Shown: piece by piece, positions 12,221-27,034 of the stretch
Layout of the letters: each line of letters opens with the position of its first letter
Numbering within the stretch: position 1 is the first letter of the stretch
Assembly (NCBI GenBank): GCA_037013685.1
Contig: CM072889.1
Location: 13,525,976 to 13,589,975 of the forward strand
Direction of reading: 5' to 3'
Length of the DNA stretch: 64,000 nucleotides
DNA from: Acridotheres tristis
Taxonomy: Eukaryota; Chordata; Aves; Passeriformes; Sturnidae
Made by a program: the position numbers and the translations under genes
The notes under the pieces: model-generated
The model's input: only the letters and a program-made list of their open reading frames with translations
Databases searched by the model: none
Told to the model about the DNA's origin: nothing

Positions 12221-15067
12221 GGGAGGAGTTAAAAAATAAAGTATCAGCACAGGAGCACCCAGAGCTGCGTTTCACACGATGGTAACCCACAGATGAGCAC
12301 TAAAGGGCACAGTAAAAAGCCCAAAGTCAGCTGCAGAGCTCACATTTAGACATATTAGGCCATTTATGACATTGCAACAACTCTCCCATAGCCACAAGGA
12401 GGAGGCCAGGCAGGCTCTGCCTCATTGGTTTTACTGTTCTTTCTGGTGGAAAATGTTGTTGCAATAAAGTCTGGGGGTGGCTTTGAGTGCAGTGTCAGTA
12501 GTTGTCTGAAGTAATTGTTACTTGTCACACAAATTCCCTCTGAGCAGCATTTACCAGGGACAGACACCCCTGGAGATGCTCACACAGGGACAGCAAAGTG
12601 GCACCTGTGATCTGAGCTGCTCTGTGCTCCCACTCACAAACATTAACATCTTGGAAACAACTCATTTGTCTTCCTTATTGCCCAGCCACACTGGACAGAC
12701 AGAAAAGTGACCTCATGCTATGCTAATGTAATCAATATTTCATGCAAGGCAGATAAAAGTTTAGATGGTCCGTCCAAATGCAAATTTGAAATATAAAGCA
12801 AAGTTCCTTCAGAGCCTGGCATTAGCAAGTCATTTCATAAGGAAGGGAATTTTCAGTAAATTGCACATTTAATTTCCATGTTATGGGAAGTGGCTTCCCT
12901 TAGTTCTTCCAACAGTCAGCTCCTGCTATTAATGACCAAAGCAAAGCAGTGACCCTTATAACGTCTGATTTCACAGCAAATATTTTAATTTCCAAAGGTG
13001 AAATGTGAGACGTGCTCTCCTATAACACTTATCTTTATGGCTCTCTTAATTCTTCAGGATTTATCGTCTCCACTAAAAGCACACAGAACATAATTGAAAT
13101 GGATTTTCCAAGATATATCTGAAGTATTTTAACCTACCTTTCCTTGTTAGCCTTTTATATCATCTTATTCTAACACAGGGATAAAAAAAAAAGTATTTTC
13201 ACACGAAGAGTTCACCAGCAGGTTTTTAAACTTTAAAAAAAAAGCTTCTTAAAAAAACTCACATTGGTTCTGGCAGCAAAGATTTTTCAGAAACTAGAAC
13301 TTGAGGGAGGGATTTAATCTCCAATTTCATACAAATAGATGAAATAAAGGCATTAACACTTCTTGAAATTATGTCTCAAAACAAAATGTTCAATTTCAGG
13401 GATTCTAGAAAGGTATGGACATGATATTGCAATGAGTCTCCACAACATGGAGAACAATTGTGGTCAGAGCCATCCCTGAGAAGAGGAAAATAGCATTTTC
13501 CAAAAACTTTTCCTTCTTCCAGGAGTCCCACTGTGCTCTGGGAGAGGCTGCCACACCTCCAAGTTTGAGAACATCAAGACCATTCCTTTGTAGCCCACAA
13601 AACTTCTGGTTTTCATCATTGTTTTATGTGAGTTTCTTCCTCCAGAAAAACAATACCGAGACAAAAAGCACAGTTTGAAGAATGCCTTTTCCAGTGTTAT
13701 CACTGCAGCAAAAGGCACATATGGGGAACTCAAAGCAAGCTCCGTTCTGATTTATGTTTGATATTTCATTTAATTGAATTTTTGCAAGAAAACTGGTTTC
13801 ATTATTGACAAATGGACCTCCCATCATGCAAAGAGGGGGGAATCAAATGTTTAAACTCCGTCTCATTTAGCAGTGACACTTCAGGAATGAACAATAGCTT
13901 TGTACATAAATTTGCTTGTTTGGCTGCCACAGATATGAATTGTCAGGGCATTTTAGAACAAAAGAAATGACATGTCAAAGCAAATCTATAGTTTAGCTAA
14001 TCAAAATGCCGTGTTTTAAATATTCAAGCTGTTTTACACCAAAAGGCGGCATTTATCAGAAACATATAAATTGACAGGAAATATAAGATGAAAGTGGAAT
14101 GCAGACAAAATAAGGATTTTCAGATATATACAAGAAATTTATTTCTCTGCGCACTTTATCAACCAACACCTTCCTCCTCAAAAAAAAACCTCTAAAGCCA
14201 GCACATCAAAAAGCATATCCTCTGCCTCTTTTAAGCAATGAAAACATTAAAGCCAGCTAAAGCAATTTAGCTATCAAAGCTGGTTCAGCATTTGGCATTG
14301 CTCAGAGAACCCTTGCTAGACCAAGGGCTGAGCTTCTTCACAGGCTTTCCTTCCACTTTGTTTTATCCAGGCCCGTTGGGTACATCTGCAAAACTTCAAT
14401 TTGTCCTCTGCAGGCAGCCTGGGGAGGATGAGGGGATGCTTTTGGTGACTCTCACACTCTTTACCTGTCAGCAGGTAAAGGCACGTAGATACCTCTGAGG
14501 GTACTGCAGCAAAACCTTACCTGCTATGAAAAAAACCTAAAGGAACGAGGCATAAATTGCTCATTTTCGAAGTCCCCTGCAGGAGTTTGCTGCTTACCGC
14601 CAGGCTCCTGGCACCCCTTCAGCACAGATTTCATCGAGCCCCGCTCCCCCCGGACCCCTCTGCTCCTGCCAGCCTGCTCTGAAGTTACAGTAAAACTTGT
14701 CAGATCAAAAACCTTATTATGTAGGCACGACAGCTCGCTGTGCTTAGCTGCTCCCAGCACAATGCCCAGTTGTGGAAGCTTAACATTATCTCTTAGAAGT
14801 TAAGCCCCGTTCGTTTATCATCTATTGCCAGAGCAGTTACTGGGTTGCTAAGAAAACACTCCAAAGGGAGACTTTTACAGCAGTTGGTCTGTTCCTGCTT
14901 CTCTGTGCTTGGGAGGTTAAGTCCATTTGCCAGAGTTTTGCCTTTGCAACACAAACACGTTCCAGAGAGTGTAAAATCCCCCTAAGCCCACCAAAGGTGT
15001 CGGTCCTGTCGTGAATCTCAGCGCTGCCCGTGTTCCACAGCCAACAAACCTGCAGATAAGCTTCCTG

Positions 15068-15080
15068 AAAAAAAAAAAAA
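15068..15080. repeat. Poly(A) tract, 13 A
   Basis: Plain homopolymer. Confidence 0.9.
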
Positions 15081-15669
15081 GCCAACCACTGCCTCTCTCC
15101 TGGTCTGCCACAGCACACAGAGCTGCTACATCCTACAGGCACACAGAAAAAGCCTCAAAAGGTCACACCAGGCTTGAGAAGAATTTCGGGAGCTGAGCCT
15201 CACAGTCCATGAATGAGCTGGGAGCCCAAGAGATGAGGCAGAGCTCAGGAAAGCACAGCTGGGGCCCTTCTCCAGGAGGACGGAGCAGCATTAACTCACT
15301 GCAGCTCTGTTTGCCATAAGGAGAGCACACCACGCCATGGATAGAATGACAGTGCTCTTCTGCATCTGTCACTTCTAGCCCATCTTCCAGCAGGTCCCAA
15401 ATCATCCCCCTACCAGCTTCACAACTGACTCTTTATCACACATGATAAAAAGTATGAAAGCAATTCCATTTACCAAAGTCCCCACATAAGACTGTAGTAA
15501 TTATGTTGAGGCAGACACAACTGGCATCATCACCAGCCCCTATTTTCATGCTTTCTCTCAGGCAGCTCCAAACAACACTGACTCCCTTTCTCTTTCTCTC
15601 TGCAAGTTTCCTTCTTCCTTCTGCATGACTGGCTAACCCCAACGTGTCCCTTAGCCAGCCACCTAACCC

Positions 15670-15717
15670 TGTCTGTCCCTTGCACAACATCTTCTTACCT
15701 TGTCTGTCCCTTGCACA
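15670..15717. repeat. 31-bp spaced direct repeat
   Basis: The 17-mer TGTCTGTCCCTTGCACA occurs at 15670-15686 and again at 15701-15717, a two-copy direct repeat with a 31-bp period. Confidence 0.8.
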
Positions 15718-18700
15718 GCTGCAAGTCCCTTCCTCCTCACGGCCAGCAGACTCCATCCCAAACTTCAGCAGACCCTGGTTCTCAAGCTCCAACTCCAACT
15801 CACTCTGGACTAGCTGGCCCACTCTTTTGTAACCCCCATCCTCATTGGGCAGGCAAGGCTGTCTCCACACTTCTCAGCAATCAGTACAGCTGTAATTCAT
15901 TGAGGAAAATTGCCTTCTGCACTATCCTTACAGCCCATCTTCCCACACAAGACAGGTTTTTGCATACCTGCCCAGGATTTTGCTCTGCAGCAGGTACAGC
16001 ACTGATTGTGGAAGAGTCCCCAGTCCCCAGCCCAGGGACAGCAGATGTGCAAGAAGAGCTGGAGAATGAAGCTTCAGAAGAGGCAGCACCTCCCTACAGA
16101 AAAGACTCTTTTTTCTGTTGGGCTAAAAGACCAGGGTGTTTTCTACAAGAAGCTTTATTAAGGGTCACTGCATTTTTGCTTCAGCAACGATAATTTATGG
16201 CAGCCTAAACTCAGAGACAGCAAAGTGACTTCATCACAGAGAGGTCTTGCTGAATCTGCAGAAGAGCTCTGTGGAGCAGTGTCACCCTGCTAATGCCAAA
16301 CTCCAGCAGCAGCACTGTGAGTCCCTGAGAGGATGAACTCCTGTGGCATTTCTAGTATGTGGCTGGACTGGTAAACATTTAAGCTTAAGACAAACACCAC
16401 CACCTAAAGAAATCCAAAGATATCGCTGTATTTAGTGCTGCTGGGAGATGATGCCAACTGGAGTTGAAAACAAATGGCACCCGGAGCTGTGTGTACAAGT
16501 GTTTCATTTCTCTGACTCCCCAAAAAGCTACCCCGTAGCAATCTGACAAACTTGGCAATTCCAAATGACTGAACACTTGCTGATCTCTTCAAGTGACAGC
16601 TAAAAAGCACCATCTAACACTTTGGGGCTTTTCTTCAGCTGCAACTGCAAGAAAAGCCATTCATAAGATCTTAAACTGCAGTTAAGAACCTTTTAAATGC
16701 TTCTTGAATAACCAATTTGAATAACCAACATTTCCAGAAGAAAAGCACCTCTCCAGCAAGGGCTCAGGCAGATGGCATACCTGCTCAGAAGAAGCTTCTA
16801 TTTTCTACTTTGAAGAAGGGCTGATAAAAACTGATAAAATCTCCATTCTCTGCATACCCAGGGCTCTCCTGCCCTAAACCCACTCTACCCAATCTCCCAC
16901 CACGCAAAACAAGTGCCTCTGCCAAACAGAGCAATGAATGGTGAAACTGCTCCGGTGGTGATGCAAAACAGAACTTCAGACATGATGTAAAATCACAGGT
17001 TTCAAACACCTGCCATGAATATATTGCAGCATTTCAGTATTTGCACTGGACACATGGCAAGAAGGGCACCATCACCAGATGCAGTTCACTGGGGTTCTTG
17101 ATCTCCCATTTCAAATGACTGAAAGTTCTCTGTTACTGGTAACTACATCATTTTTAAATTCTGAACCTGTCTCCCACAGAAGGAGATCAGTAACAAACAT
17201 TGCTGTAAGTCACTGTGAAGCTACCACACAGTCACACCTCCCACACTGGACTGGGGTTTGGACAAAAGACTGCACTTGCCTAAAACAGTGAAGCCATGCT
17301 ACATTTGGGAACATTATTAGACTATTTAGTTCTTTATTAGTAGTGCCATTGAGATTTATAGCCTAAAGAAAAGGGTTGTTCAATCAACAAGGAGCTAGTG
17401 AAGTGAAAAAGCATTAATGTTACCACTGAGGCAATTATTGTAGCATGATCACAATTCTTATGCATCTTTAATTTTTTTGCCAACACAACAGATTCTCTAA
17501 TACATGGATCCCTGTTCCATTAAAATAATATGACTTGTAGCAATAATATGAGGTGGGTGAAACAGAATCCAGTCTCTTAACACTTGAGCATTGCTTTCCC
17601 TTGGGGAATATCAGTACACAGAATGGGGTTCCAGTAAAGTGTTGTAATCCCAGAAGCTGGTGCACCTATTAAACACTTAGCAGGGCTCCAGCAGAAAGAC
17701 AATCCCAGAGAAAACAGTCTCAACTGAGACAAAAATCCCAGTGCTGGATCTCAGGAGCAGAATGCTGGTTTAGCTCCATTTAACATCTTATCTATTCAGA
17801 AATCCAAACAGGCAAGAAAATGCCATCACCCTCCAAAGAACAGAGTGGGAACTCTCTGATCCCAAGCAGCTCCAGCAAGGCAGGCTTGGGCAGGTGAAGT
17901 TTCACAGTTTGTCATGGGAAAACCAATTCCCTGGAGCCAGTTCTCCTGCCACACACATCTCTCCTGCTCAAGGGTGATGCTTTCCTCTGGCAGTCTTGAA
18001 ATGCAAGGAAATTCCCATCCAAAGGGATGGGAGTGCCTTGATACAAGAAACCAATCTGAACTACTGCTTCAACATTTTGTGGGATATTTTTTTGAGGAAA
18101 GGAAGGGAAAGACTGAAGTGGGCACCGAGAAAACAGACTGTTCTAACTAGAACACAAAAAAAGGATGATGAAGAAGATTTCTACTAATGGAAAAAGTCTA
18201 CTGCACTGTAATCATCACTTAACTAAAGGATCAGACCCTATGAGGACACTGGTTATTTCCATCTCCCAGTGCAAGTTTATCTGAGGACTGTAGAAAATCT
18301 GGTCATGGACCCTACTCCTAGCACAGCACAGTTTGAGAAACTTTAAAACTCGCAAGATTCTTCATTTAATATTTCACCACGTTGTAGAAAAGACCCAGTC
18401 TTGTCAGGAAGAGACAGAACAGCTGCAGCAGAGAGAGCAGTGTTTGTGCTTTGTAAAGTCAGAACTGTGCAGGCCACAAAGCAATTTTCAGAGCAACGTG
18501 AAAGAGAAGGGAAAAGTGAGTCCCTGTCAGGACCAATGCTGAGCTCTGCACGGAGGTAAAGAGGGAAGAAAAAGTGATTAAAAAATTAAAGAGGAGGAAA
18601 AAAAAATTCAAAACACACTTTGCTCATTATGCTTTAGAGTGAACACGTCCATTTTCATGCATCAGGGCAGCCAACAGACCCCTGGCTGCAGCACCACAAC

Positions 18701-21700
18701 AAACTGACACGGTCCTGTCCCATCCCTCTTCAGGTCCCCTCTTTGACAGCCAGAATTTTGCCACATGCAGACCTCTGACATGCTGCTGGTCTTGTACAAA
18801 CCAGAGACCCCCCTTAAAAGCCACTCCAGTGTCCTGGCACCTGTTTGACCCCCAAAGGAAAGAGCCATCAGAGGGGCACCATTGCTGTGCCACTGCCTGT
18901 GGGGGTATTGTCCCTTTCACATCACTTCCAGAGGGTACCATGCAATAAAGCAAGAAGGGAAAACAATAAATATGCACAAGGCTCAGCCATTCCCATGGAA
19001 ACCCTCCATTGGATATCCTGTGGAAAACTGTTCATGAGTCAGGTACCCATCCACAGACCTCCTTGGCTCATGATAGCTGAAAGGAAACAGCTTGGGCTTA
19101 TGGAAAATGGAAGCTGTGACATTTGGGGTTTTTCTGAAACAGATGTTTTTGGCTAGCAGGCATTTTTCTGTCCAGTTCTCAAATTGATTTTTTTTTTTCC
19201 CTTGGATTCTCTACACAGTGCCACTGTTGCTGCATTATGCACTGAAAATATTTACAAAGACATCAAAATTAACTCTGGGTAGGACTTTGGCAAGCAGGGG
19301 AGGGAGGCCAAAAGAAAGCAATTATAAATGTGGAGAAGAAGCTGCTTTATTTCACTGTAATCAAAGAAACAGAGCAACTGGAAGACCAGTTGTGAAGTCA
19401 AATAAGATGAATGGCAACCACAGCAAGGGCCATAAAAACACCAATAAAAAGCAAGTTGCCATAAGGGAAATACCCAGCTCAACACCTCTCCAACAAGGTA
19501 AGCATAATAAACTCACTCCTAACACGGACACCAGTTTATTTTTTCAGGTGCAACCTAAATACAAAACCAGGGAGAGACACAGGAGAAGCAGCACTTAAAT
19601 TCCATCTGCTATGTAAATAGTCTTGCTTGTTGATGGAATTAGTTGCATGATGTAGATCAACATAATCTGACCTTAAACAATGAAATTAACATCCAAAAGC
19701 CAATGCTGCTCCTTCCCTTGGGGCTGCAGCAGTTCCTCTGCAAATCCCTTTCTCAGACCCTCAGAGGAGAGATTCGTCCCATGCTTGTCTTGGCACCTGT
19801 TAGAGATCATGTTTTATTTTACTTTGCACCAAAGCAAAGAGGTTCTAAATATTCTGGAATTAAAATGATCACAAAACATGAAAGTGCTTATAAGGCATTT
19901 CCACTTTCTCATCTGGCAAGTGAGTGGCTGATTTATAAGCCAGCTGTCAATACAGAACAATTGCTCACCTCGTTTTACAGGAAAGCAAAAAAGTACTGAA
20001 GAAAAAAAATACTCGCAGTGTAGAATACTATAAAAATTGCTTTTTTCCAACATGGCAATCAACAGTGTGTGTTCATAGGTGACCTGTCAAGGAGAGATGC
20101 TTGTTTAGCTTTCAGATGAGGCCCCAAGACTACTAAGCAAATAACCAGAGACCACCCCAAAGTTTCCCTCTGTGCAAAGCAGTGACCAGCCCATCCCTAC
20201 AGCTGAAGACCAGCAGCTCCTCTGACCACCTGCACCCTGTGTGAACACAAAGCAGGATCCCACAGGCTCTAGGCACCCCAAACCTCAAAGGGAAGATAAT
20301 CCTTGGAGTTTATCTAGGCCAGCACAGCGCTCAAAGGAAGACCCTGGCTTGGAAGTGTGAAATGTTAACATCTGCAGAGGGTGGATGGCAAATGCTTCAC
20401 CCCATTTGGATGTAACCCTCGCTGAAATGGAAAGGAACAAAGCTGCCCCATGCACCCAGGGACACTTCTGCAGTTTTCCTGAAAGGAGGAACCAAATGAA
20501 AGCAGAAGAACTGATCTTACATCTCCCCGTTATATCTGCACAAGACTGATTGTGATACAACAGCAGATGGTATTGCTCTTTCCTTAAAGAAAACATGCAT
20601 GCTTTGGGGAGCTGTGTGCAACAGTACTGCATCAAAAAGGGCAAATCAAGCCTTGTGAGAGACAGGGAGCTGACTTGAAGTCAGTGGTTTCAAGTTTGAG
20701 GCATCTGGCACTTCTCTGTACAAGGAAACCTCAGAATGCCTCCTCACCTCTGGCTCTGCTGCTGTTGACCACTGGCCCTGGGTGACCTGCAACACAACCA
20801 CCTCAGTGCCAACCTGGCAGTGCCCCAGGGCAGCCACAAATGCCCATGAAAATGTCCTGATGCAGTGACACAGCAGCAGCACGAGATGGATGACCAAGGT
20901 TCACCACACTGCCCATGGAAGCAAACAGCTCCAGCCCCTTCCCCACCTGCAGCCACTGCAGGTGCCTGCACAGGGTCTTCCCTTCCAGCTGCCATGGGGA
21001 CACCAGGCCAGCCCTGTCCTCATCCCTGACCAAGCACCAGCCTCACAGCTGCTCCTGGTGGTGCCAAAGATCCCCATTTTGGAGACCCCAGTCTCCAGTA
21101 AAGTCTTCTGCTCTTTCTTTCTCAACTCCTGTCTACAGAGAAGAGTCCAACTCACCTCTACACCTCCACCACTTGTTCTTATTAAAATCCTGACATAAAA
21201 CGCTGTAAAACAATACCACAATGCATTGAAACTACAATTATCTGGTAAGGACAAGGCACCTACATTTCGAAGGAGCAAGTATGACTTAGCCTAGAATGTC
21301 ATTATTACTAGGAAAATACACAAACCAAGGACACTTCATTCTATACCATTAAGCATTTCAAAGTATCTGGGTGACACCACTGTACTAAGTAACAGACTAC
21401 TCACTTTCCCATGTAATTTGTTTAATAAGCAGACGAAAACATTAGAAAGACAAAAGGGAGTTTTTATATTCTGATCATTTACATTTTATCTGCATTAACA
21501 ATCAAAAGCATCATAAGCAGTGAAGGGACTGTTGTCAGATACCATTTTGATGACATGCATCCTTTTAAGTGTATTCAGTCTTCCTCATATCATTAGTATC
21601 AGGGGGAAAATTAATAGAATACTAATGGCCAAGCAAGGCCTGGGTACAATAACTATTCCTTTTTTCTGTTCATGTTATCAGCCCATACTTTATTTCCATT

Positions 21701-23526
21701 TCTTCTTGAAGACCACTTGAAGAAATAAAATGAAAATGTGAATATACTGTCTGGCAAATTTTTCTCCTGTGTTCCACTACACCTGAAGAACTACCAGAAC
21801 CATGGGCAAAGCTATTTACTTCTATACCTTCAGGTTCTTCCTTCCCACCTCTTTTATTTTTTTTGCTGTGATGCTGAGACCACAGCTCTTTGCATGCTCA
21901 TCAATACACACCTGTTTCTTTACATCCCCTCTTTTGTCCATACTCAGCTGCTGTCACCTGTGTACACCTGGATTGCAAATCCCACAGGGAAGCAACACCA
22001 GACAAACCACCACCACTGTGCAATATAGGGGCTGGGTAGAAACACTCGTGTGTGCATTTATAAACCAATGCTGCCTCATTGCAATGCATGTGGACAAAAT
22101 GTCCCTAATCCCAGATTTCAGTAAGAACTTGAATTATCCTTCCCTTAGTCCTACTGTGAAGCTCCCTGATGATCCCCCCCTTTCAAGGACAAAAGGAAAA
22201 CCAACACTGAAAAGGTCATAAAGGATCAACAGCACAGCCCTTTGGTATTTTACCTCCTCTTGTGCTTTTGACTGGATTTCTACCTCTTCAGAAGTGCACA
22301 CATGCACCAAGCCCAGCTGGTTTTCCCCATTTTACTCCCACATGCTCCCCAGGACAGCACATGGGGAGCTGTACGTGCTGTGCTGTACGAGGTGTATCTC
22401 TGCATGGAGGGGAACAGAGACACAGAGAACATCACAGAGGAGCAAAGTCATAGTCTGTTAACTGTAATTAGAGAAAAAACAAATTTATGAAGCAAATAAA
22501 CCCGGATGTGTGTTAGCTCTATACAGTAAGTGCACAGAAGCTAATGGCTTCTGAAGAGTTTCCCCTGCACCCTGATAATCCATGCTTAATTAGATCTCTT
22601 AACATTAATGCAGATTTCCTCTCCCTAATGTTCCTGCTGTCCTTCCACACTTCACCCTTGCCCCTAATGTCGGTGGCTTTGTCCTCTGACTGAAGCCCAC
22701 CACAATGGGCAACGTGCCAACATAATTAATTTTTCAGTAAAAGCCAAGTTGTTGTTTTCTCGGAAACATTTTACACTTCAGAAAACGTCAGAAATGTCAG
22801 AGTCCATAAGCAGAAACAAAATCAGAGATCTGCTTCCCTATTAGTACTGCATGACCTCCTCAACCATCTCACTCCGGGAGAGGAACACAGGGCACTCCAT
22901 GAGGAGTGGGAGGGGGCCAGGGAGACAGGCAGGGTAAGCCACTGGCTGGTTAGAAAAGCAAACAAGAATAATTAAATATAAGGAGCACCAAACCAAATGC
23001 CTCTGCCTTGAGAGCAGGCTGAAAGGCTGCATGCTGTTCAGAAGAAGGGGCATGAAAAGCCCAGAGGAGAGCAGAGTGGCAAGGCTCGATACTCAGTGCT
23101 CAATCAGCCTTAAATTCCTGCTTTGACACCTCTGCATGCAGAGGTGGCAACCCAAAATTATAGCTGTCTGTAGAGAGGATGAAGAAAAGTGCTGTGTTGA
23201 CTCTGCTTGTCTCTCAGAGGGATCCCTGAAGCCTCCCCTCAGTGCTCACCCAAGACAAGGCAGGGGTCATCTTCAGAAAAAAACACATGGCAGTCCTGAT
23301 TTCTGTCCCCTCTCACCCCTGAGCTCAGCTGCTGCTCTTTTTACTGCAGCCCCAGCTCCAGAACGTGCACAAACACCCTTCCTGAAGCCTGCAAATACAT
23401 CACAGTGAGTTATGGGCACTTACAGACCTCTGCAAGAACACAAAAGGAGATAGATCTCTGCTTCCCCAGGAGAGCCTGGGCAAAAGGCTGGGACACAACG
23501 GGCATTGCCCATGCAGGACACCAACC

Positions 23527-23625
23527 CCATTTCCACACGAGTTTCACAGCCCTAAAGATCCATTTCCACACGAGTTTCACAGCCCTAAAGATCCTTTTCC
23601 ACACGAGTTTTACAGCCCTAAAGAC
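23527..23625. repeat. 33-bp minisatellite, three copies
   Basis: Three head-to-tail 33-bp units (23527-23559, 23560-23592, 23593-23625) share TTCCACACGAGTTT and CAGCCCTAAAGA. Copies 1 and 2 are identical over the unit and copy 3 carries a few substitutions. Because 33 is a multiple of three, an 11-residue peptide repeats in the overlapping frames, but nothing else suggests coding. Confidence 0.92.
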
Positions 23626-23751
23626 CTAAGGGCTCAGGTCACCACCCGATTCCATCACTTGTTGTAGCTGATGGCCAGTGGTACCAAAATGTTCATGAAC
23701 AGAGCAGACTGTCTCTTACCCAGAGCAACTCAACATTTTGGTAGTGCTTAA

Positions 23752-23925
23752 AAATCACAGAACCATTTAGGCTGGAAAAGCCCTCTTAAGATCAAGCCCA
23801 ACTGCTGAGCCAGCAATGACAAGTCCACCAGTAAACCACGTCCCCAAGCACCACATCTACATGATTTTTAAATCTTTCAAGGGATTGTGATTCAAACACC
23901 CCCCTGGGCCACCTGTCCCAAATGA
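23752..23925 (-). mobile_element. CR1 LINE 3' fragment, short
   Basis: The stretch begins AATCACAGAACCATTTAGGC and continues through CCACGTCCCCAAGCACCAC, both CR1 3'-end landmarks in antisense. The right end fades around the CCTGTCCCAA block, so it is a short, diverged, 5'-truncated copy. Confidence 0.85.
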
Positions 23926-25198
23926 AGCTTTGCCCCAGCCTGCTGGGGGTCCTTACACTTTTTATTGTCCCCTGAACCACAAGCATCAGCGTTACTGACA
24001 AAATTGAGCAGTGCTTTCTCCACAAAAGGGTGACATGAGGCTCCACTGGGGCTACTGCAGCATCTTCTCTGCAGCTCCTGTCACAGATAAACGTCGCATC
24101 TTTTCTTTCTTTTCTTCCTCCATTTCTCTTCTCCTGTGAGCACACTAAGGAATTCTAAACATTTTCTGGCACATTCACAGTGTTTAGAGTCAAGTCCTTG
24201 AACAGATGATCATTTTTCAGCCCATAAACTAAGTTCCCTTGCTGGGTTAGTCCCCAAAGGCTTTAGAAAATGATATTGAATGGAAAAATATCCACACATG
24301 CCTTAATCTGCTTACACTGACTCCTGCAGCATCACAAACACAAATCAAAAAAGAGGCAGAGCCATTTACAAGATTGGAACAAAACTTTTCTTTACAAATG
24401 CATCAGCAAATAAGTTATAAACTCAAACTTATGAAAGATTTGCTTATGATCAATGTTTGTTTTGTTCAATCTATTGCACAGACTGATTACAGGATGAATA
24501 AAACAACATCACAGGCATCTGAGGTCTACATGGCCACAGCAGGTACACTCACACAGATGCAGCTGAGAGGAAGTGACACATTCCTAACATCATACATCCA
24601 GAGGATAAAAAACCCTCTCACATTGCACAAGCAAACTCACTTTAACTTCAGCTTTGAGTCCCTTCCAAATCTCTGAATGAATGATCACACTTCAGGACAG
24701 CACAAGAGCTTTCTGCAAGAGACATTTCGATTCAATATCATAACTGATTACAGGAAGAGCTGGTAGCCCTGCTTATTACAGTTGCCTAATGCTTCTGATC
24801 TTTAGACCCTATTCCTACTTACCTATAATTTTGCCAAGCTCCAGCCATCTGGACTGCAACTTCATGTGCCTTTTTTCTGCCTCAGGCAAATTTTAATTTC
24901 AGCCAAAATGGTTCGACTGCTTCTAAGAACAAGGCAGAGAAGAAAGATTTATCTTTGCTGTTTTTGCCTACAGTAAGAAATCCTGCTGACCTTTTCTTTA
25001 ATTAGCTAAAGCATTTCCCAGACTTTGAAACAGAACTCAGCTTTTGACAGGATTTTGTACAGTCTGTATAAATATGAACTTTTTGGTCACAATTTGGGCA
25101 TGCAGTTGAGTTTGGTGCATTTTTGCTGTATCTGCAGGAACACCCAAATCCAAATCACTTTTGCCTTGAGAGGTGGGAGATAGAATAAGAGTTGATTT

Positions 25199-25229
25199 AA
25201 AAAAAAAAAAAATATATATATATATATTT
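25199..25229. repeat. A-run followed by (TA)n microsatellite
   Basis: About 14 A residues lead into seven or eight TA units. Confidence 0.92.
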
Positions 25230-27034
25230 ACAACCTTGAAATCTCCCACTTTTTAAAAGAGAGCCCAGGGTCTGGTGCATTAATGCTTCTTTTTATTAAC
25301 TGGAAGACCAAGTGGAAGCACTCAAAGCTGGACACTGCCCCTCCAGCTCTTGCCCTTGCCAGCTTCAGAGGACAAAAGGTGTGTGGTGTAAAAGCCAGCT
25401 TTAACCAAAGAAGATGAACCCAAACCCAGGACCTAGATCTTGAATATCTGTTGTTACGCTGCAGTAAACACAAACTTAAAAGGTCTTCATTAGGGTCCTT
25501 CTGAATTCTAGTTTTCCTGTCTGTGAAACGTGCTTCTGCTCAGTGTTGAGCACTATGAAGCAGCATGAAAATAAAGTACTCACATGTAATTGAAAATTTT
25601 GAAGAATTCTATCTTTAGGTGTCATTTTAAAGTATTCAAAAATAGGCATCAAACAACAAGGATAAAGAAAATTACTCATTAAGGGAGATTCACTCAGTGC
25701 ATTTACACAAGGGAGGAAGCTCGTGGGAAAACAGATGATGCTCTAATTAAAGGCTGTATTCCAATGTGTAAGAAACCAAATTGAGATTGCAGAGATTGCC
25801 TGGTTTGTTCATAATCTTTATAAACTTTTCACCCTCAATGATGTCCTTCTGATGTAGTTTTCTGGACACAATTTTGTGATCCAGCTGCTGGTGTGAGATG
25901 AACCCAGGAGGATCAACATGCATCTGGAGAGGTTATTTTCTTCCAGCTCTGTATCTTCAAGATGCATTTCAGGACCAAATATTTACTTACTAGTGAGTCT
26001 AATTATTTTTCATGCTTTACAGCACAGCGAAGCATCACAAGCTAGACAAAGAAATGGGATTCAACCTCTCTCCAGTTCAAACACTGCCTTCTCATTTCAT
26101 GTGAAGCATTTGCTTTTACTTAACACTAGTAATGCAGTACACTTTGTAGAGCATCTTCAAGGTAAAAATCTATGCAACCTAGTAAAAAATAGTGTTATAC
26201 TGTCCATTAGTTCAAGAAGCAGATTCTGAATCACATCCCTTAGAAAATGAACCATTTCTTCAAATGTCAGAAGCACTGCTTACTCCTCACTGGTAGCAAA
26301 AAGTGATGTATAAGGTTACTAATACAGTTTCCAGGCCATTATCTAAACAAACAACCTTTGAAAAAAGCAAGAAAGGGGGAAAAGTAGCTTATCACCTGAA
26401 GCTTTAAAGCTGCTGCAAATTCCAACATACAAGTGCCATCTCTCAACAAACAGAAGAGCTGCTCAGGATGGAAACACACCTTTAGTCTTTCTCCAGAAAT
26501 CACAAAGTTTATTCCCAATGAAGGCTCCATCAGCACAGTGCTCTTCAAGGCAGATCTTTCCCCCTTTCCAAGGCTCCCTCTCTAAATGCAGGCACTCTGT
26601 TTATTCCAGTGCTGCAGTAGCAGTGTGACCTCCTGGTCCCTGCAGTGGGGAAGGACAGGAGAACCTCAGCCCCATCCTGGGTCCCACCCCAGGGAACTGC
26701 CAGAGGAACCCAGCACAGCTGGGCAGATGTGAACCTACAGCAGGCCAGGAGGTGTTGGGCTGTTCCTACAGGCACCAAGTCAATACAGGAGCTCCTCAAA
26801 ACCAAACCAGTCCTGCAGGGAGACAAAGGCGTCCACAAACCAGCAGACACAACAGAAAAATAAACAGGATATGAACTTGGACAATGGGGATTAACAGAAT
26901 GGGTTTCATACTTGGTTAAGGGTGTTTTGTATTTTTGTTGTAATTCTTATTGTGCTACTTAGGTCTTTGTGTCTTTTTCATTGTTTTAAAAGAGCTCTTG
27001 GAGAAGCCTTGTTACTAAATACAGAAAGGGCAGT

